Origin: an uncultured Ruminococcus sp.
GTDB lineage: Bacteria; Bacillota; Clostridia; Oscillospirales; Ruminococcaceae
DNA: 47,009 nucleotides
Reading direction: 5' to 3'
Assembly (NCBI GenBank): GCA_900539835.1
Contig: UQDR01000019.1
Location: 1-47,009, forward strand
Shown piece by piece: positions 24,422 to 32,264 of the stretch. Below the pieces are notes generated by a model. That model had not been told where the DNA came from, did not search any database, and worked only from the letters and a program-made list of their open reading frames with translations. Position numbers and translations under genes: made by a program. The stretch's first letter is position 1, and every line of letters begins with the position of its first letter.

Positions 24422-25774
24422 TTATTCTTTTTTGTAAAGGATTTTATTCTTTTTCTCCAGTTTAATAAGATTTTTATTTCTTATTCTATAAAACGTCATA
24501 ACAGAATTTATAAGTTTATTATCTTCAATATCCAGAATCAATTTTGCAACAATATTAAGATTAGTATCTTTCAACTTTTTAATCATAAAAATAGTGTCTT
24601 GATTTTTACAATCCTTTATTATCACATCTGGTGACTCTACGGTCTGCACTCCATACTGTTCAAACAAATCAAAATCTTCCGGATGTCTTATTTTTATATG
24701 TTCAATTCTCTCATTAGTGATAATAATCTCATCCGTTTTTAGTTTTCCAAATTCATTTTCAAGTGGCTGAGTTTTTATTTTCCCCAGCTTTATAATCTCA
24801 GCCATAGAGTTCACTTCCTCTATGTTTATTATACCACTTTCGACAGAATTGTCAAGCGTTTCCGCCGCTTTCAGGTATTTGCTCTTAAAATCCGCAAAAT
24901 CTTTTGTTTTATCCAAACCAAAATATTCAGCACGCTTTTTCAGTTCTTCAAGCTCGTCATCGTCCAACGCCCACCTTGCACGCTGTAGCAAAGCACAACG
25001 ACAATTACAATCCTCTGCCGGATCATTAAAGTGTCCGGGAGCAGATACCTTTCGTCCGTCAATCTCAAAATCATCATCTATTTCACGAATCTGTCCGTCA
25101 AGCAGTCTGTGATGAGAACGAGTATCTCCGTCTAACGTACTGTCCCACTGCTTTACAATATCAGCGCCCTTTTCCTTTGCAGCATATTGAGCATCCAATG
25201 CGCTGTCAATTTGAATGCGGTGTCCCTCTGTTCTTGCAATTCTCACAGAATTGTTATAGCCAATATCAGCCTTTAAGTTGATATTACGAGCAATTTCAGT
25301 ATATGAAGAACCATTGGAAATCCCTCTTGAAATCTGTGCTTTTATTTGCTTTTTCAGCTTAACGGTATCCTTGCCCATGCGTTTGTATAAACCCTCTGAA
25401 ATCTTACTGTTAAGCTGTACAGACTGTACAATCTGACTCTGATTTATAGGAGAAATCACAGGAATTCCTTGTCCTGCAATATCATACATTGCTCCTATGA
25501 AACCATTATTATAACAATCTTCAAGGTACTCTGATATTGTACTATAGCTGTTTTTGTTAATCTTTCCGAGAATCACATTTAGCTGTTTTTCAAGTGCCTG
25601 TTGATATTTCGCCTGATATATTTTTGATTGAGTAACCTCACCCTCGCCTAACAGTGACTTTGCCTTTTCCGCACAATCCTCAGCTGCTTTTCTATATACA
25701 GCCTTAAGATTTCTCAGCACTTGCTGTTCGGCTTTTAGATTAACCTCTGCAACCTCTTTCTGACGTTTATTCAC
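24422..25774 (-). CDS. MuF/SPP1 gp7-type minor head protein with C-terminal nuclease-like domain
   Basis: 450 aa from a GTG at 25774 that overlaps the portal stop and follows CCGGAGGG. Residues about 60-290 are a phage head morphogenesis (MuF) domain: SVRIARTEGHRIQIDSALDA, WDSTLDGDTRSHHRLLDGQ, SAPGHFNDPAEDCNCRCAL. After a linker, residues about 324-450 (MAEIIKLGKIKT, IIITNERIEHIKIRHPEDFD, LILDIEDN, INSVMTFYRIRNKNL) resemble the PBECR barnase/EndoU/colicin-like nuclease domains found at the C-termini of such proteins. An internal ATG at 24805 with AGAGGAAG could yield the domain alone. MuF protein enters the virion and may be injected with DNA. Confidence 0.85.
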   Translation of the reverse strand: MNKRQKEVAEVNLKAEQQVLRNLKAVYRKAAEDCAEKAKSLLGEGEVTQSKIYQAKYQQALEKQLNVILGKINKNSYSTISEYLEDCYNNGFIGAMYDIAGQGIPVISPINQSQIVQSVQLNSKISEGLYKRMGKDTVKLKKQIKAQISRGISNGSSYTEIARNINLKADIGYNNSVRIARTEGHRIQIDSALDAQYAAKEKGADIVKQWDSTLDGDTRSHHRLLDGQIREIDDDFEIDGRKVSAPGHFNDPAEDCNCRCALLQRARWALDDDELEELKKRAEYFGLDKTKDFADFKSKYLKAAETLDNSVESGIINIEEVNSMAEIIKLGKIKTQPLENEFGKLKTDEIIITNERIEHIKIRHPEDFDLFEQYGVQTVESPDVIIKDCKNQDTIFMIKKLKDTNLNIVAKLILDIEDNKLINSVMTFYRIRNKNLIKLEKKNKILYKKE

Positions 25775-27206
25775 TTGATTCGCCCTCCGGAATAATGCTA
25801 TCCAGAGCGTTAAGTGCATTTGCTGTATCATCCTCAAGATTCTTCTTTACCTCATCAGCGTCCAATTCAAGCAGCGTACAAAGACTGTCTATAACACTTT
25901 CTTCGCCCAGTTGAGCAGCGGCATTAAGCAAAGTATTGACTTTCACTTGTATTGTCTGAGCTTCTGTATTTTCAATCTGAGCATTGTCAACCGCATTTGA
26001 CATGATTTCACGAGTGAATTTTATTTCAATATCGTCAACTGTATAAGCTGTGTCATTATTACGATTTATTTCAGCAATAACAACTCCGCAAAGTTTCTTT
26101 ACAAAAGCTTTAAGCCGTTTTTCAAGCTTATTGCACTTAAGGTCAAGCAAGCTGTAGCGAGATTTTATTACAATATTTGTGATGTTGCCATCTCCGATTT
26201 GAGAAGAGTTAAATCCCATGCCGAACCGATAAATATTTTTTTCGTCAAGCTCAAGCTTTATCTTTCGTGCATCTGTGGGAATTTGTGTTGTGACAATATC
26301 AACACCGCCCTCATCAGTAACTCCGAGAAGCTTTTTAGTTTTAATGTTTTGCTGAAGCTCGTCAAGGTTATCACCCTCAAAACCTTTAACCACATAAACA
26401 GCATCCGCAACGTCCTGAATGTTATTTGTCAGTCCGCAAGAAATCAAATCGTAATCATCTATAAGCGATTTAACAGGCTTTAAATGTCCTGTTTGTCTGC
26501 GGTCTGAATCTAATCTGAAAAAGGGTATGTATCCAAAACTGCTTCCGAATCTGTCTTCTGTTTCTGTATTCTTAGATAAAATATGAGGTCGTGGATTCTG
26601 AGGTCTGTTATCATCAGGAACTATATCTCCGTCAACCTCTGTAAAATACTCAACTTTTTCTTTATTCCACACCTGAATACGCTTTATTTTCTTTTTGCCT
26701 TTATCAATGCGGTCAATATACCAATAAACTACATACTCACATTTATCATCCGTGTCCTTAGCCATAACTTCGCATACGCCCATTCCGTCAGCATACATAA
26801 ATTTTGTTCTTTCGGCAATGGACATATATGCATACATATATCCAAAACCGCCGATGCAAACATCGGTAAGCGTATCAGACAATTCAGACGTAAATTCATC
26901 GTCAAAGTATTTATCAAGTTCTTTTTGCAGTTGTTCATCGTTATTTTTTGCAAAAACAAAACTATCACCTGATAGCATATACTGTACACACTGGTCAACC
27001 AACTCAGTGAAGAAAGGATGTGGTATCCTAAAATTTGCTCTTGTTTTATCCTCAGTTAAAATTCCGTCAGTTTTATAGTAAAAGAGCCGATAATGTTTGA
27101 TATCGTGATCGCCGTTATAATACCTGTGACCGACTTCAGCATGCCTCTTACGCTCGGAGGCTTTATCTGTTTGTATTATATTTTGTATTTCCGAAATCGT
27201 AAGCAT
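25767..27206 (-). CDS. Portal protein (SPP1 gp6 family)
   Basis: 479 aa; forms the dodecameric ring for DNA entry and exit and docks the terminase. From MLTISEIQNIIQTDKASERK (start at 27206 after GGAGG) through ERKRHAEVGHRYYNGDHDI, NFRIPHPFFTELVDQCVQYM, IPFFRLDSDRRQTGHLKPV, and the C-terminal helical stem and crown. Ends in an acidic tail (SIIPEGESSE) that overlaps the minor head start. Standard place after terL. Confidence 0.92.
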   Translation of the reverse strand: MLTISEIQNIIQTDKASERKRHAEVGHRYYNGDHDIKHYRLFYYKTDGILTEDKTRANFRIPHPFFTELVDQCVQYMLSGDSFVFAKNNDEQLQKELDKYFDDEFTSELSDTLTDVCIGGFGYMYAYMSIAERTKFMYADGMGVCEVMAKDTDDKCEYVVYWYIDRIDKGKKKIKRIQVWNKEKVEYFTEVDGDIVPDDNRPQNPRPHILSKNTETEDRFGSSFGYIPFFRLDSDRRQTGHLKPVKSLIDDYDLISCGLTNNIQDVADAVYVVKGFEGDNLDELQQNIKTKKLLGVTDEGGVDIVTTQIPTDARKIKLELDEKNIYRFGMGFNSSQIGDGNITNIVIKSRYSLLDLKCNKLEKRLKAFVKKLCGVVIAEINRNNDTAYTVDDIEIKFTREIMSNAVDNAQIENTEAQTIQVKVNTLLNAAAQLGEESVIDSLCTLLELDADEVKKNLEDDTANALNALDSIIPEGESSE

Positions 27207-27220
27207 ATTAACCTCCAAAT

Positions 27221-28441
27221 CTAATATAGCCATTGTGATTTTTTACGCCAGCCCTCAACGCCATACCTTAGTGCAGCTATAGCGTCATCAAAAAAAGGAA
27301 CAGGTTCGTCAAGAAATTCGCCTGTCCTTTCGTCTTTTTTCCACTTCCATTGTGCCAATTCTTTTTGCAGATTTACGCAAGAAGGATGTATATATATTTT
27401 CCGTCCTTTCAGCCAGTCAATCTGTGCATTTACGGAACTCTTTTCTTTTGAAACTGCCTTTGCTCTGTAGCCTGCCCTTTTCCACATCTTTATCCTATCG
27501 GGTTCTGCGGAATCACACCACATTGTTCGATTCTTAGGAAAGTCTAAAGCTAATGGGATAATTTCGCTTGTGTCTTTTTCAAAGCAGTAAAGCTCACGCA
27601 AAACATAAATATCATCGTCTTTTGTCCCAAGCAAAAGAACAGCATTAGCATGGTTATACCCAAAGTCCTGACCCAGTGCAATAGCATCATAATTCTGCAT
27701 ATCCTGTGAAATATCTTCTACAGTCCAATTGTGAAAAATAAGACCTGCGGTTTCTCCCCACTCGCCTAAGCCGTAAATTCTGTATCCGTCCGGATCAACT
27801 ATTTTGCGGCGCTCCATACGCTGACGATATGCCTCATCAATGAAGCGATTAGTAAGATATATACTATGATGAGTAAGTACATTTGAATCGGGAATATCAA
27901 AAAAGACCTTTTTAATCCAGTGGTTTTTATTCACGGGATTAAAGGTCATTCTTATCTGATAAAATTGACCGTCCGGGAGTTCTCCTCTCAGACGGTCGTC
28001 TATAATTTCAAAATCTGACTGTGTTATTTCTGTGGCTTCTTCTATCCAAACATCAGTTAACTTCCCACGCTTGAAAGTGATAGATTTAAGCTTTTCACGC
28101 TGTTTTTCATCGTTGACTCCACGGAAAATAATCATATTGCCATTAACCTTGCACTCAAGGCTTAACGGACTTGATTTTATATCCCAATAGCGTTTATAAT
28201 TATCGCCGAACATTCGAAACAAAGCACCTGAAAGCTCCGCATAAGTGCTGTCACGGTTTGTTATATCCGACTTGCGCACGCACAGAAGATTGCGTCCTTT
28301 GTCTTGCATAAGCCGTAATATGTAATTCTGTGCGGTATCAACGGATTTTCCTGACCCTGCTGAGCCTTTCATTACAATATATCGCTTCTGGGAACGATCG
28401 ACCTCTTTAAAACACGAATTAGCCTGTATCTTTATGTTCAT
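27221..28441 (-). CDS. terL: Terminase large subunit (PBSX/Terminase_3 type)
   Basis: 406 aa from MNIKIQANSCFKEVDRSQKR. ATPase: Walker A MKGSAGSGKS (residues 24-33), Walker B DVWIEEATEI, motif RMTFNPVNKNHWIK. Nuclease: LGQDFGYNHANAVLLL, MWCDSAEPDRI and VPFFDDAIAALRYGVEGW carry the acidic residues. Cuts and pumps DNA into the capsid. Start is at 28441 after GAGG and overlaps terS. The type resembles PBSX/T4-like phages, so packaging may be headful (inference). Confidence 0.93.
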   Translation of the reverse strand: MNIKIQANSCFKEVDRSQKRYIVMKGSAGSGKSVDTAQNYILRLMQDKGRNLLCVRKSDITNRDSTYAELSGALFRMFGDNYKRYWDIKSSPLSLECKVNGNMIIFRGVNDEKQREKLKSITFKRGKLTDVWIEEATEITQSDFEIIDDRLRGELPDGQFYQIRMTFNPVNKNHWIKKVFFDIPDSNVLTHHSIYLTNRFIDEAYRQRMERRKIVDPDGYRIYGLGEWGETAGLIFHNWTVEDISQDMQNYDAIALGQDFGYNHANAVLLLGTKDDDIYVLRELYCFEKDTSEIIPLALDFPKNRTMWCDSAEPDRIKMWKRAGYRAKAVSKEKSSVNAQIDWLKGRKIYIHPSCVNLQKELAQWKWKKDERTGEFLDEPVPFFDDAIAALRYGVEGWRKKSQWLY

Positions 28442-28868
28442 TATCCTCACCATAATCTATCATAATGTTCAGATCCATATCAGCGTTAACATCAACCCTG
28501 TCAGTAAATATACCATAGCGCTTACCAAGAAGCTCGGCGGCCTTTAGACGTTCCTTTGCCGAAACATCTATTGCTTTAATACTCTGACATCCATCACCTA
28601 CTAAACATAAGGTTTCTTCTTTGTGCTCTCCACGCATTACGGAAGTGAGGTATTCTAAGACTTCTTGTGCATCTGCCGTTTTCTCGTTATGCAGTTTTTC
28701 CAGTTGTTCATCTATATAGGTTTTGATGTCATGTTTTGACATGTTTTCTGCTGCTATTCTCCTTGCACTTATTTTTGAATACCCTGCCCTTATAGCTGCT
28801 TGGGTAGCGTTAAGGTCAATGAGGTATTCCTCACAGAACCGCTTTTGTTTTTCAGTTAATTTCGGCAT
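28419..28868 (-). CDS. terS: Terminase small subunit (Terminase_2 family)
   Basis: 149 aa from MPKLTEKQKRFCEEYLIDLN, ATQAAIRAGYS, a winged/HTH DNA-binding N-terminus typical of TerS, then AKERLKAAELLGKRYGIF and a short acidic C-terminus. Recognises the packaging site. The ATG at 28868 follows a GGACGGTGAGG site; the longer reading frame upstream is rejected. Overlaps terL by 23 bases. Confidence 0.92.
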   Translation of the reverse strand: MPKLTEKQKRFCEEYLIDLNATQAAIRAGYSKISARRIAAENMSKHDIKTYIDEQLEKLHNEKTADAQEVLEYLTSVMRGEHKEETLCLVGDGCQSIKAIDVSAKERLKAAELLGKRYGIFTDRVDVNADMDLNIMIDYGEDNEHKDTG

Positions 28869-28933
28869 TACCTCACCGTCCTTTCTGATTGGATATAAGA
28901 AAAGCCCTGCGGAGCAGAGCTTCTTGAAAAGCA

Positions 28934-29092
28934 TTATTTATCCTTTTTCTTGTCTTCTGAAAAAACTTCAAAAGAATGATCACTATGCGTAATAAAGGAT
29001 GCATCTTCAACTGGATGAGTAAGATTTACTGCATCATCAGGGATTGGTTTATTGTTAATTACAGCATCAACAATTGAATCATAATCTGGCAT
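28934..29092 (-). CDS. 52-aa hypothetical phage protein upstream of terS
   Basis: Starts at 29092 after GGGAGGGAG; reads MPDYDSIVDAVINNKPIPDD, then a short, acidic, probably unstructured chain ending FSEDKKKDK. It lies between the membrane-protein gene and terS. Function unknown. Good codon frame and a strong ribosome binding site support it as a real gene. Confidence 0.6.
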   Translation of the reverse strand: MPDYDSIVDAVINNKPIPDDAVNLTHPVEDASFITHSDHSFEVFSEDKKKDK

Positions 29093-29106
29093 TCATTCTC
29101 CCTCCC

Positions 29107-29667
29107 TCACAATAAGAATTTGCTTCCAAAGCATGAAACTATAATAAATATTGCTGAAACAGCAATTATTATATACACTTCATTATATTTTCTATACTCT
29201 TTATTAAGTAATTTATTATTATAAGTAAGGCATTCTATAAGTTCCGCTATTATCAAACAATAAGTAACGTTTTCATTCTGTTTATCTTTATATTTTAAGT
29301 ACAACTCTGAAAGATTAGCTATTCTATAATCATGTGGACGTATTATCGTATATAATTTATAAATAGCCCACAGAATTAACACAATTCCTATTAACAACGG
29401 CAATAATATAAGTGATAACTTTAACAAGTCTAAACCACTAACGAGTCTATAATTAATTATGTCCTTAATATTAAAATATGCTGGTATTAAAGCTATAACT
29501 GCAGATAATATCGTAGCCAAAATTGAAGAACGTCCTTCTAATTTTGTTGCTCTGTTCCGTCCTGATTCATATTCCAGTTTACAAATATCTAAAAATACTT
29601 TTTGGCTTTCTAAATTGTATTTAAAATCCGACACTTTAGTTGTTTCTTTATGTGAATTTGATTCCAT
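29107..29667 (-). CDS. Three-helix membrane protein, possible SLATT/PycTM-like effector
   Basis: 186 aa. Residues 1-46 are hydrophilic and helical (FLDICKLEYESGRNRATKLE); TM1 48-66 (SILATILSAVIALIPAYF), TM2 82-107, TM3 163-181. The pattern of an N-terminal helix with R..KLEGR just before TM1, and cytosolic helices between TM2 and TM3, resembles SLATT or PycTM domains of nucleotide-signalled defence systems; that likeness is my own reading, not a search result. It sits between a phage tRNA and terS, outside the packaging genes, a typical place for lysogenic cargo. A nucleotide cyclase partner is not seen nearby. Start at 29667 is the first ATG; an exact ribosome binding site is weak (GCGAGGAGAG). 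Confidence 0.55.
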   Translation of the reverse strand: MESNSHKETTKVSDFKYNLESQKVFLDICKLEYESGRNRATKLEGRSSILATILSAVIALIPAYFNIKDIINYRLVSGLDLLKLSLILLPLLIGIVLILWAIYKLYTIIRPHDYRIANLSELYLKYKDKQNENVTYCLIIAELIECLTYNNKLLNKEYRKYNEVYIIIAVSAIFIIVSCFGSKFLL

Positions 29668-29789
29668 GGTTGCCTATCTCTCCTCGCAATAATATTTCCC
29701 TCATAATACCACATTTACAGGGACAAATCAACATGTTATGACAATTTTTGTAGTATTGCACAAAATCACAAGTAAAATTTTGTGAGTAG

Positions 29790-29814
29790 CAAAACAGCAG
29801 CCTTACGACTGCTG
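29790..29814 (-). terminator. Terminator after the phage tRNA
   Basis: Minus strand: CAGCAG-TCGTAAGG-CTGCTG (29795-29814), then TTTTG, about 30 nt past the tRNA 3' end. It would separate the tRNA from the packaging genes or let only part of the transcripts through. Confidence 0.6.
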
Positions 29815-29844
29815 AACTGCCAAAAATATTATTGGGGAGTTTAG

Positions 29845-29920
29845 TGGGTGCAGAAACAGGACTTGAACCTGTGACCTCCTGCTTATGAGGCAGGCGAGCT
29901 GACCACTGCTCTATTCTGCA
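29845..29920 (-). tRNA. Phage-encoded tRNA (anticodon CAT; Met or Ile2)
   Basis: 76 nt with encoded CCA. Acceptor TGCAGAA/TTCTGCA, D arm GAGC/GCTC, anticodon stem CCTGC/GCAGG with loop CTCATAA (CAT), T arm ACAGG-TTCAAGT-CCTGT. It lacks the GGG/CCC anticodon stem of initiators, so it is an elongator Met or a lysidine-modified Ile (AUA) tRNA. It is the first gene after the late promoter; early and late genes are A/T-rich and use many ATA codons, which fits the Ile option (inference). Confidence 0.93.
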
Positions 29921-29922
29921 AT

Positions 29923-29940
29923 ACGGAGCAAAAGCTCCGT
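29923..29940 (-). promoter_or_regulatory. Hairpin in the late leader, just 5' of the tRNA
   Basis: ACGGAGC-AAAA-GCTCCGT is a perfect 7-bp stem with a 4-nt loop directly before the tRNA 5' end. It may guide tRNA 5' processing or stabilise the leader. No T-tract follows. Confidence 0.5.
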
Positions 29941-30018
29941 TGAGTAAAGTTGAACAAATAAGAGGAGACAACAAAATAAAAACAACACTGGGATAGCTTT
30001 TATACTATCTCCATTATA

Positions 30019-30072
30019 ATTTTAACATAGAAAAAAAGAACACTCAAGGACATCATGTGACATTGTGTGACA
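30019..30072 (-). promoter_or_regulatory. Putative late promoter with tandem activator sites
   Basis: Minus strand: -35 TTGAGT (30042-30047), 17 bp, -10 TAAAAT (30019-30024). Directly upstream of the -35 are two TGTCACA boxes (30066-30072 and 30056-30062) spaced 10 bp, one helical turn, as expected for an activator contacting polymerase. The ArpU-like gene lies immediately upstream, making it the natural candidate to bind here. The promoter would drive tRNA, cargo gene and the whole structural operon. Confidence 0.6.
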
Positions 30073-30075
30073 GAA

Positions 30076-30468
30076 TCAATATTTTTTTAAATATCTTTCT
30101 ACCGCACGGGATAAAGTCCTTCCATCTAATTCACCCAATCTATCAGCCACGTCCTGCCAACTTGGATCTTTTAAATCTTCATCAAGACAATATAGAGCAA
30201 GCGCTTTATAAATTCTTTTCTTTGGTATTGCATTTATGTAGTTTTTAATAATATCATTTTCAGACTTTAATCTACTTTGCTCAGCCAATAAAGATACTGT
30301 ACCCTTACCATGAATAAAACCATCATCAACACGATTAATTTTTTCATAGCTTGGTGGTCCTGTTGAAGCCTGAACACAAGTAATCACGTTTTTATCTACT
30401 AACTGTCGTTCTACACACTCTAACAGTTCAAGATTTTCTCTGTATTTTCTCAATTCTCTAACCGTCAT
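30076..30468 (-). CDS. ArpU-like late transcriptional regulator
   Basis: 130 aa from MTVRELRKYRENLELLECVE (start 30468 after AAAGGA). N-terminal helical coil, then NAIPKKRIYKALALYCLDED and WQDVADRLGELDGRTLSRAV, a sigma-70 region-4-like HTH at the C-terminus, as in ArpU/DUF1492 regulators that switch on phage late genes. Last gene of the early operon and next to the late promoter, which supports the role. DNA target is inferred. Confidence 0.7.
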   Translation of the reverse strand: MTVRELRKYRENLELLECVERQLVDKNVITCVQASTGPPSYEKINRVDDGFIHGKGTVSLLAEQSRLKSENDIIKNYINAIPKKRIYKALALYCLDEDLKDPSWQDVADRLGELDGRTLSRAVERYLKKY

Positions 30469-30649
30469 CTTTATTTCCTTTCGCATAAGCCCTTTTCATC
30501 AACTCATAAAACTCCTTATTGTCGATTAACCCCTCGCTCAACGCATTTGCCACGTCACTGTAAGGATATCGGCAGTTGTCAAAGTGTTCGTAAAGTTCCT
30601 CTTTGCTTGTTATTTCAATCGTTTTGCCGTTTAATAAAATTATATCCAT
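30458..30649 (-). CDS. Small hypothetical early protein
   Basis: 63 aa, MDIILLNGKTIEITSKEELY, acidic-helical (EFYELMKRAYAKGNKDDG). Overlaps the late-regulator start by 11 bases, so it is co-translated with it. GGAGGCGATATGC precedes the ATG. Not recognised. Confidence 0.55.
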   Translation of the reverse strand: MDIILLNGKTIEITSKEELYEHFDNCRYPYSDVANALSEGLIDNKEFYELMKRAYAKGNKDDG

Positions 30650-30679
30650 GCATATCGCCTCCGATTACATTATGCCCCG

Positions 30680-30763
30680 TCATGGATGCTTGATACGCCG
30701 TTTACGGAGGATATAGCCAAGCAAGTGTATTACTGGTACGTTATCTTGTTTAGCCATTGTCAT
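30680..30763 (-). CDS. Possible 27-aa micro-ORF
   Basis: ATG at 30763 follows GGAGG closely and overlaps the end of the YopX gene; a second ATG at 30757 is in frame. Product: MTMAKQDNVPVIHLLGYILR then KRRIKHP, basic and partly hydrophobic. It fills the small gap in an otherwise tightly packed operon. It may be real or only a chance frame. Confidence 0.3.
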   Translation of the reverse strand: MTMAKQDNVPVIHLLGYILRKRRIKHP

Positions 30764-31235
30764 TGCCTCCAATCAAATCGGGATTGTCATGGATATTGCC
30801 GATGACTTCGCATGTTTGGCACACCTCATTTATATTTTGTTGATGTAAATACTCCGGAAATTTGTCGGGCGAGTTGTCACACCAGTCAGGACAAGTAAAA
30901 TTATCAACCTCAACATAAAAACCTAAAACTTTTATGCAATTATACTCTCCGCCACTGCCGTCCTGATTATAAATGCCAAACTTAACAATTGACTGACAGT
31001 CAAAGCCAGTGTTTGTCTGATACCCAACAATATCCCCCTCAAAAATCTTATCACCGTTTTTATCGGTCAAGCCTGTGTATTGTCCGACTGTTTCAGGGAT
31101 AATGTCGTATCTGACACCCATCCCTGTATGTTCGGAAATTTCTGCACAGTTGACAATGTCAGTTGACTGTAACAAGTCCCCATAAATCCACATTTCGTTG
31201 TCTGCTCGTTTTCCTCTAAATAAAATCTCACGCAT
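30750..31235 (-). CDS. YopX family phage protein
   Basis: 161 aa. MREILFRGKRADNEMWIYGD and VGQYTGLTDKNGDKIFEGDI are diagnostic of the YopX family (PF09643), a widespread phage protein of unknown function. The C-terminal half holds Cys/Trp pairs (CPDWCD, VCQTCEVIGNIHDNPDLIGG). The start follows GAGGAGG. Confidence 0.85.
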   Translation of the reverse strand: MREILFRGKRADNEMWIYGDLLQSTDIVNCAEISEHTGMGVRYDIIPETVGQYTGLTDKNGDKIFEGDIVGYQTNTGFDCQSIVKFGIYNQDGSGGEYNCIKVLGFYVEVDNFTCPDWCDNSPDKFPEYLHQQNINEVCQTCEVIGNIHDNPDLIGGNDNG

Positions 31236-31237
31236 TT

Positions 31238-31429
31238 TCAATCCTCCTCACGGTTTAACCATTCAAAAAATGATTCTTTACAATTCTTGCAAAGTTCTAT
31301 GTTTCCTATTTCGCGGTCATTCGACTGCAAGTTAAATTTTTTTCTTTTGCAATTGTATTTCAAGGAGAAAAATTTAAATGTTTTAATTTCCACACCACAA
31401 CGGTCGCATATAGTTTTAGTTTCTGTCAT
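31238..31429 (-). CDS. Small zinc-finger-like phage protein
   Basis: 63 aa from MTETKTICDRCGVEIKTFKF. Two CxxC pairs (CDRC, CKNC) form a probable zinc ribbon. Start is 31429 after GCGAGG, overlapping the previous gene by four bases (ATGA). Function unknown. Confidence 0.6.
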   Translation of the reverse strand: MTETKTICDRCGVEIKTFKFFSLKYNCKRKKFNLQSNDREIGNIELCKNCKESFFEWLNREED

Positions 31430-31719
31430 TTTTCCTCGCCATCCATTCTCGCACCGCAGTAAGGGCAATAATTAAAAAACTGTGTATATCCTTCACATTC
31501 AAATTGATTACCACACTCTAAACAGGTAAAAATATTATTTTCTTTTTCCCATGCTCCGTGTTTAACCTCCTGCACATCTGCGGCAGGCTCATCGTCAATG
31601 TAATCTGCTATTGACTTTTCATCGCCTAACATCCCCGATATTCCTTTGTCATCAACCGGCAAGCATGCCGCTCTTAGGTTATCTTTTAATAATTCTGCGT
31701 TTATGTATTTTTTAGCCAT
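31426..31719 (-). CDS. Zinc-ribbon phage protein
   Basis: 97 aa. MAKKYINAELLKDNLRAACL at the start, VKHGAWEKENNIFTCLECGN and NYCPYCGARMDG at the end: two CxxC pairs of a zinc ribbon common in small phage proteins with this lead segment. Start after GGAGGGCTGACA. Role unknown, likely nucleic-acid linked. Confidence 0.7.
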   Translation of the reverse strand: MAKKYINAELLKDNLRAACLPVDDKGISGMLGDEKSIADYIDDEPAADVQEVKHGAWEKENNIFTCLECGNQFECEGYTQFFNYCPYCGARMDGEEK

Positions 31720-31740
31720 TGTCAGCCCTCCTTGTATAAA

Positions 31741-32262
31741 TTAAAAAACACAACATCTTGTAATATAATCAGCATCGTTTAAAATCGTGTTAATTGATGT
31801 GTTATCACTCTTAACTTCTAAATTATTTCTTATAAATAATCTAACATCTTCGACAGTGATATCATTAACACCTGCAAAAAAATCTTGACAAGCTTCAACA
31901 GCCTTTTTTATATGTTCTCCAAAATCAGCTGGATATAACTTGTCTAATGCTTTGGAATAGATATACGAACTACAGTGCGATTTATCATATTCAGTAAATA
32001 ATTTTCTACATTGCTTATCAGTATTTAGATATTTTACTACTTTATCAAATAATACTTTAAGCTCATTCTCACCAATAGTAGCTCCAGTTGGAAATTCTTC
32101 TTCCATGAAGTTTAAAAACAGTCTATCTCCATTAATACCATTAAAAATTTTTTGATACACAAAAATAGTACGATTATCACAACGATTTTCAATTCGAATT
32201 GTTACTAGCAACTTTACAAAATTTTCAGGCGAATTATAAGAAAAGTGTAATTTCTTTACCAT
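31741..32262 (-). CDS. Hypothetical protein in the early operon
   Basis: 173 aa from MVKKLHFSYNSPENFVKLLV; mixed alpha/beta, many Asn and Asp, with a Cys pair at the very end (ITRCCVF). Not recognised. Its base composition is more A/T-rich than its neighbours, which hints at recent insertion. Start follows GGAGGGC; it ends 22 bases before the next gene starts. Confidence 0.5.
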   Translation of the reverse strand: MVKKLHFSYNSPENFVKLLVTIRIENRCDNRTIFVYQKIFNGINGDRLFLNFMEEEFPTGATIGENELKVLFDKVVKYLNTDKQCRKLFTEYDKSHCSSYIYSKALDKLYPADFGEHIKKAVEACQDFFAGVNDITVEDVRLFIRNNLEVKSDNTSINTILNDADYITRCCVF

Positions 32263-32264
32263 TG

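Noticed and set aside
29648..29974. 108-aa open reading frame on the minus strand
   Set aside because: It runs straight through the tRNA(CAT), its leader and terminator.
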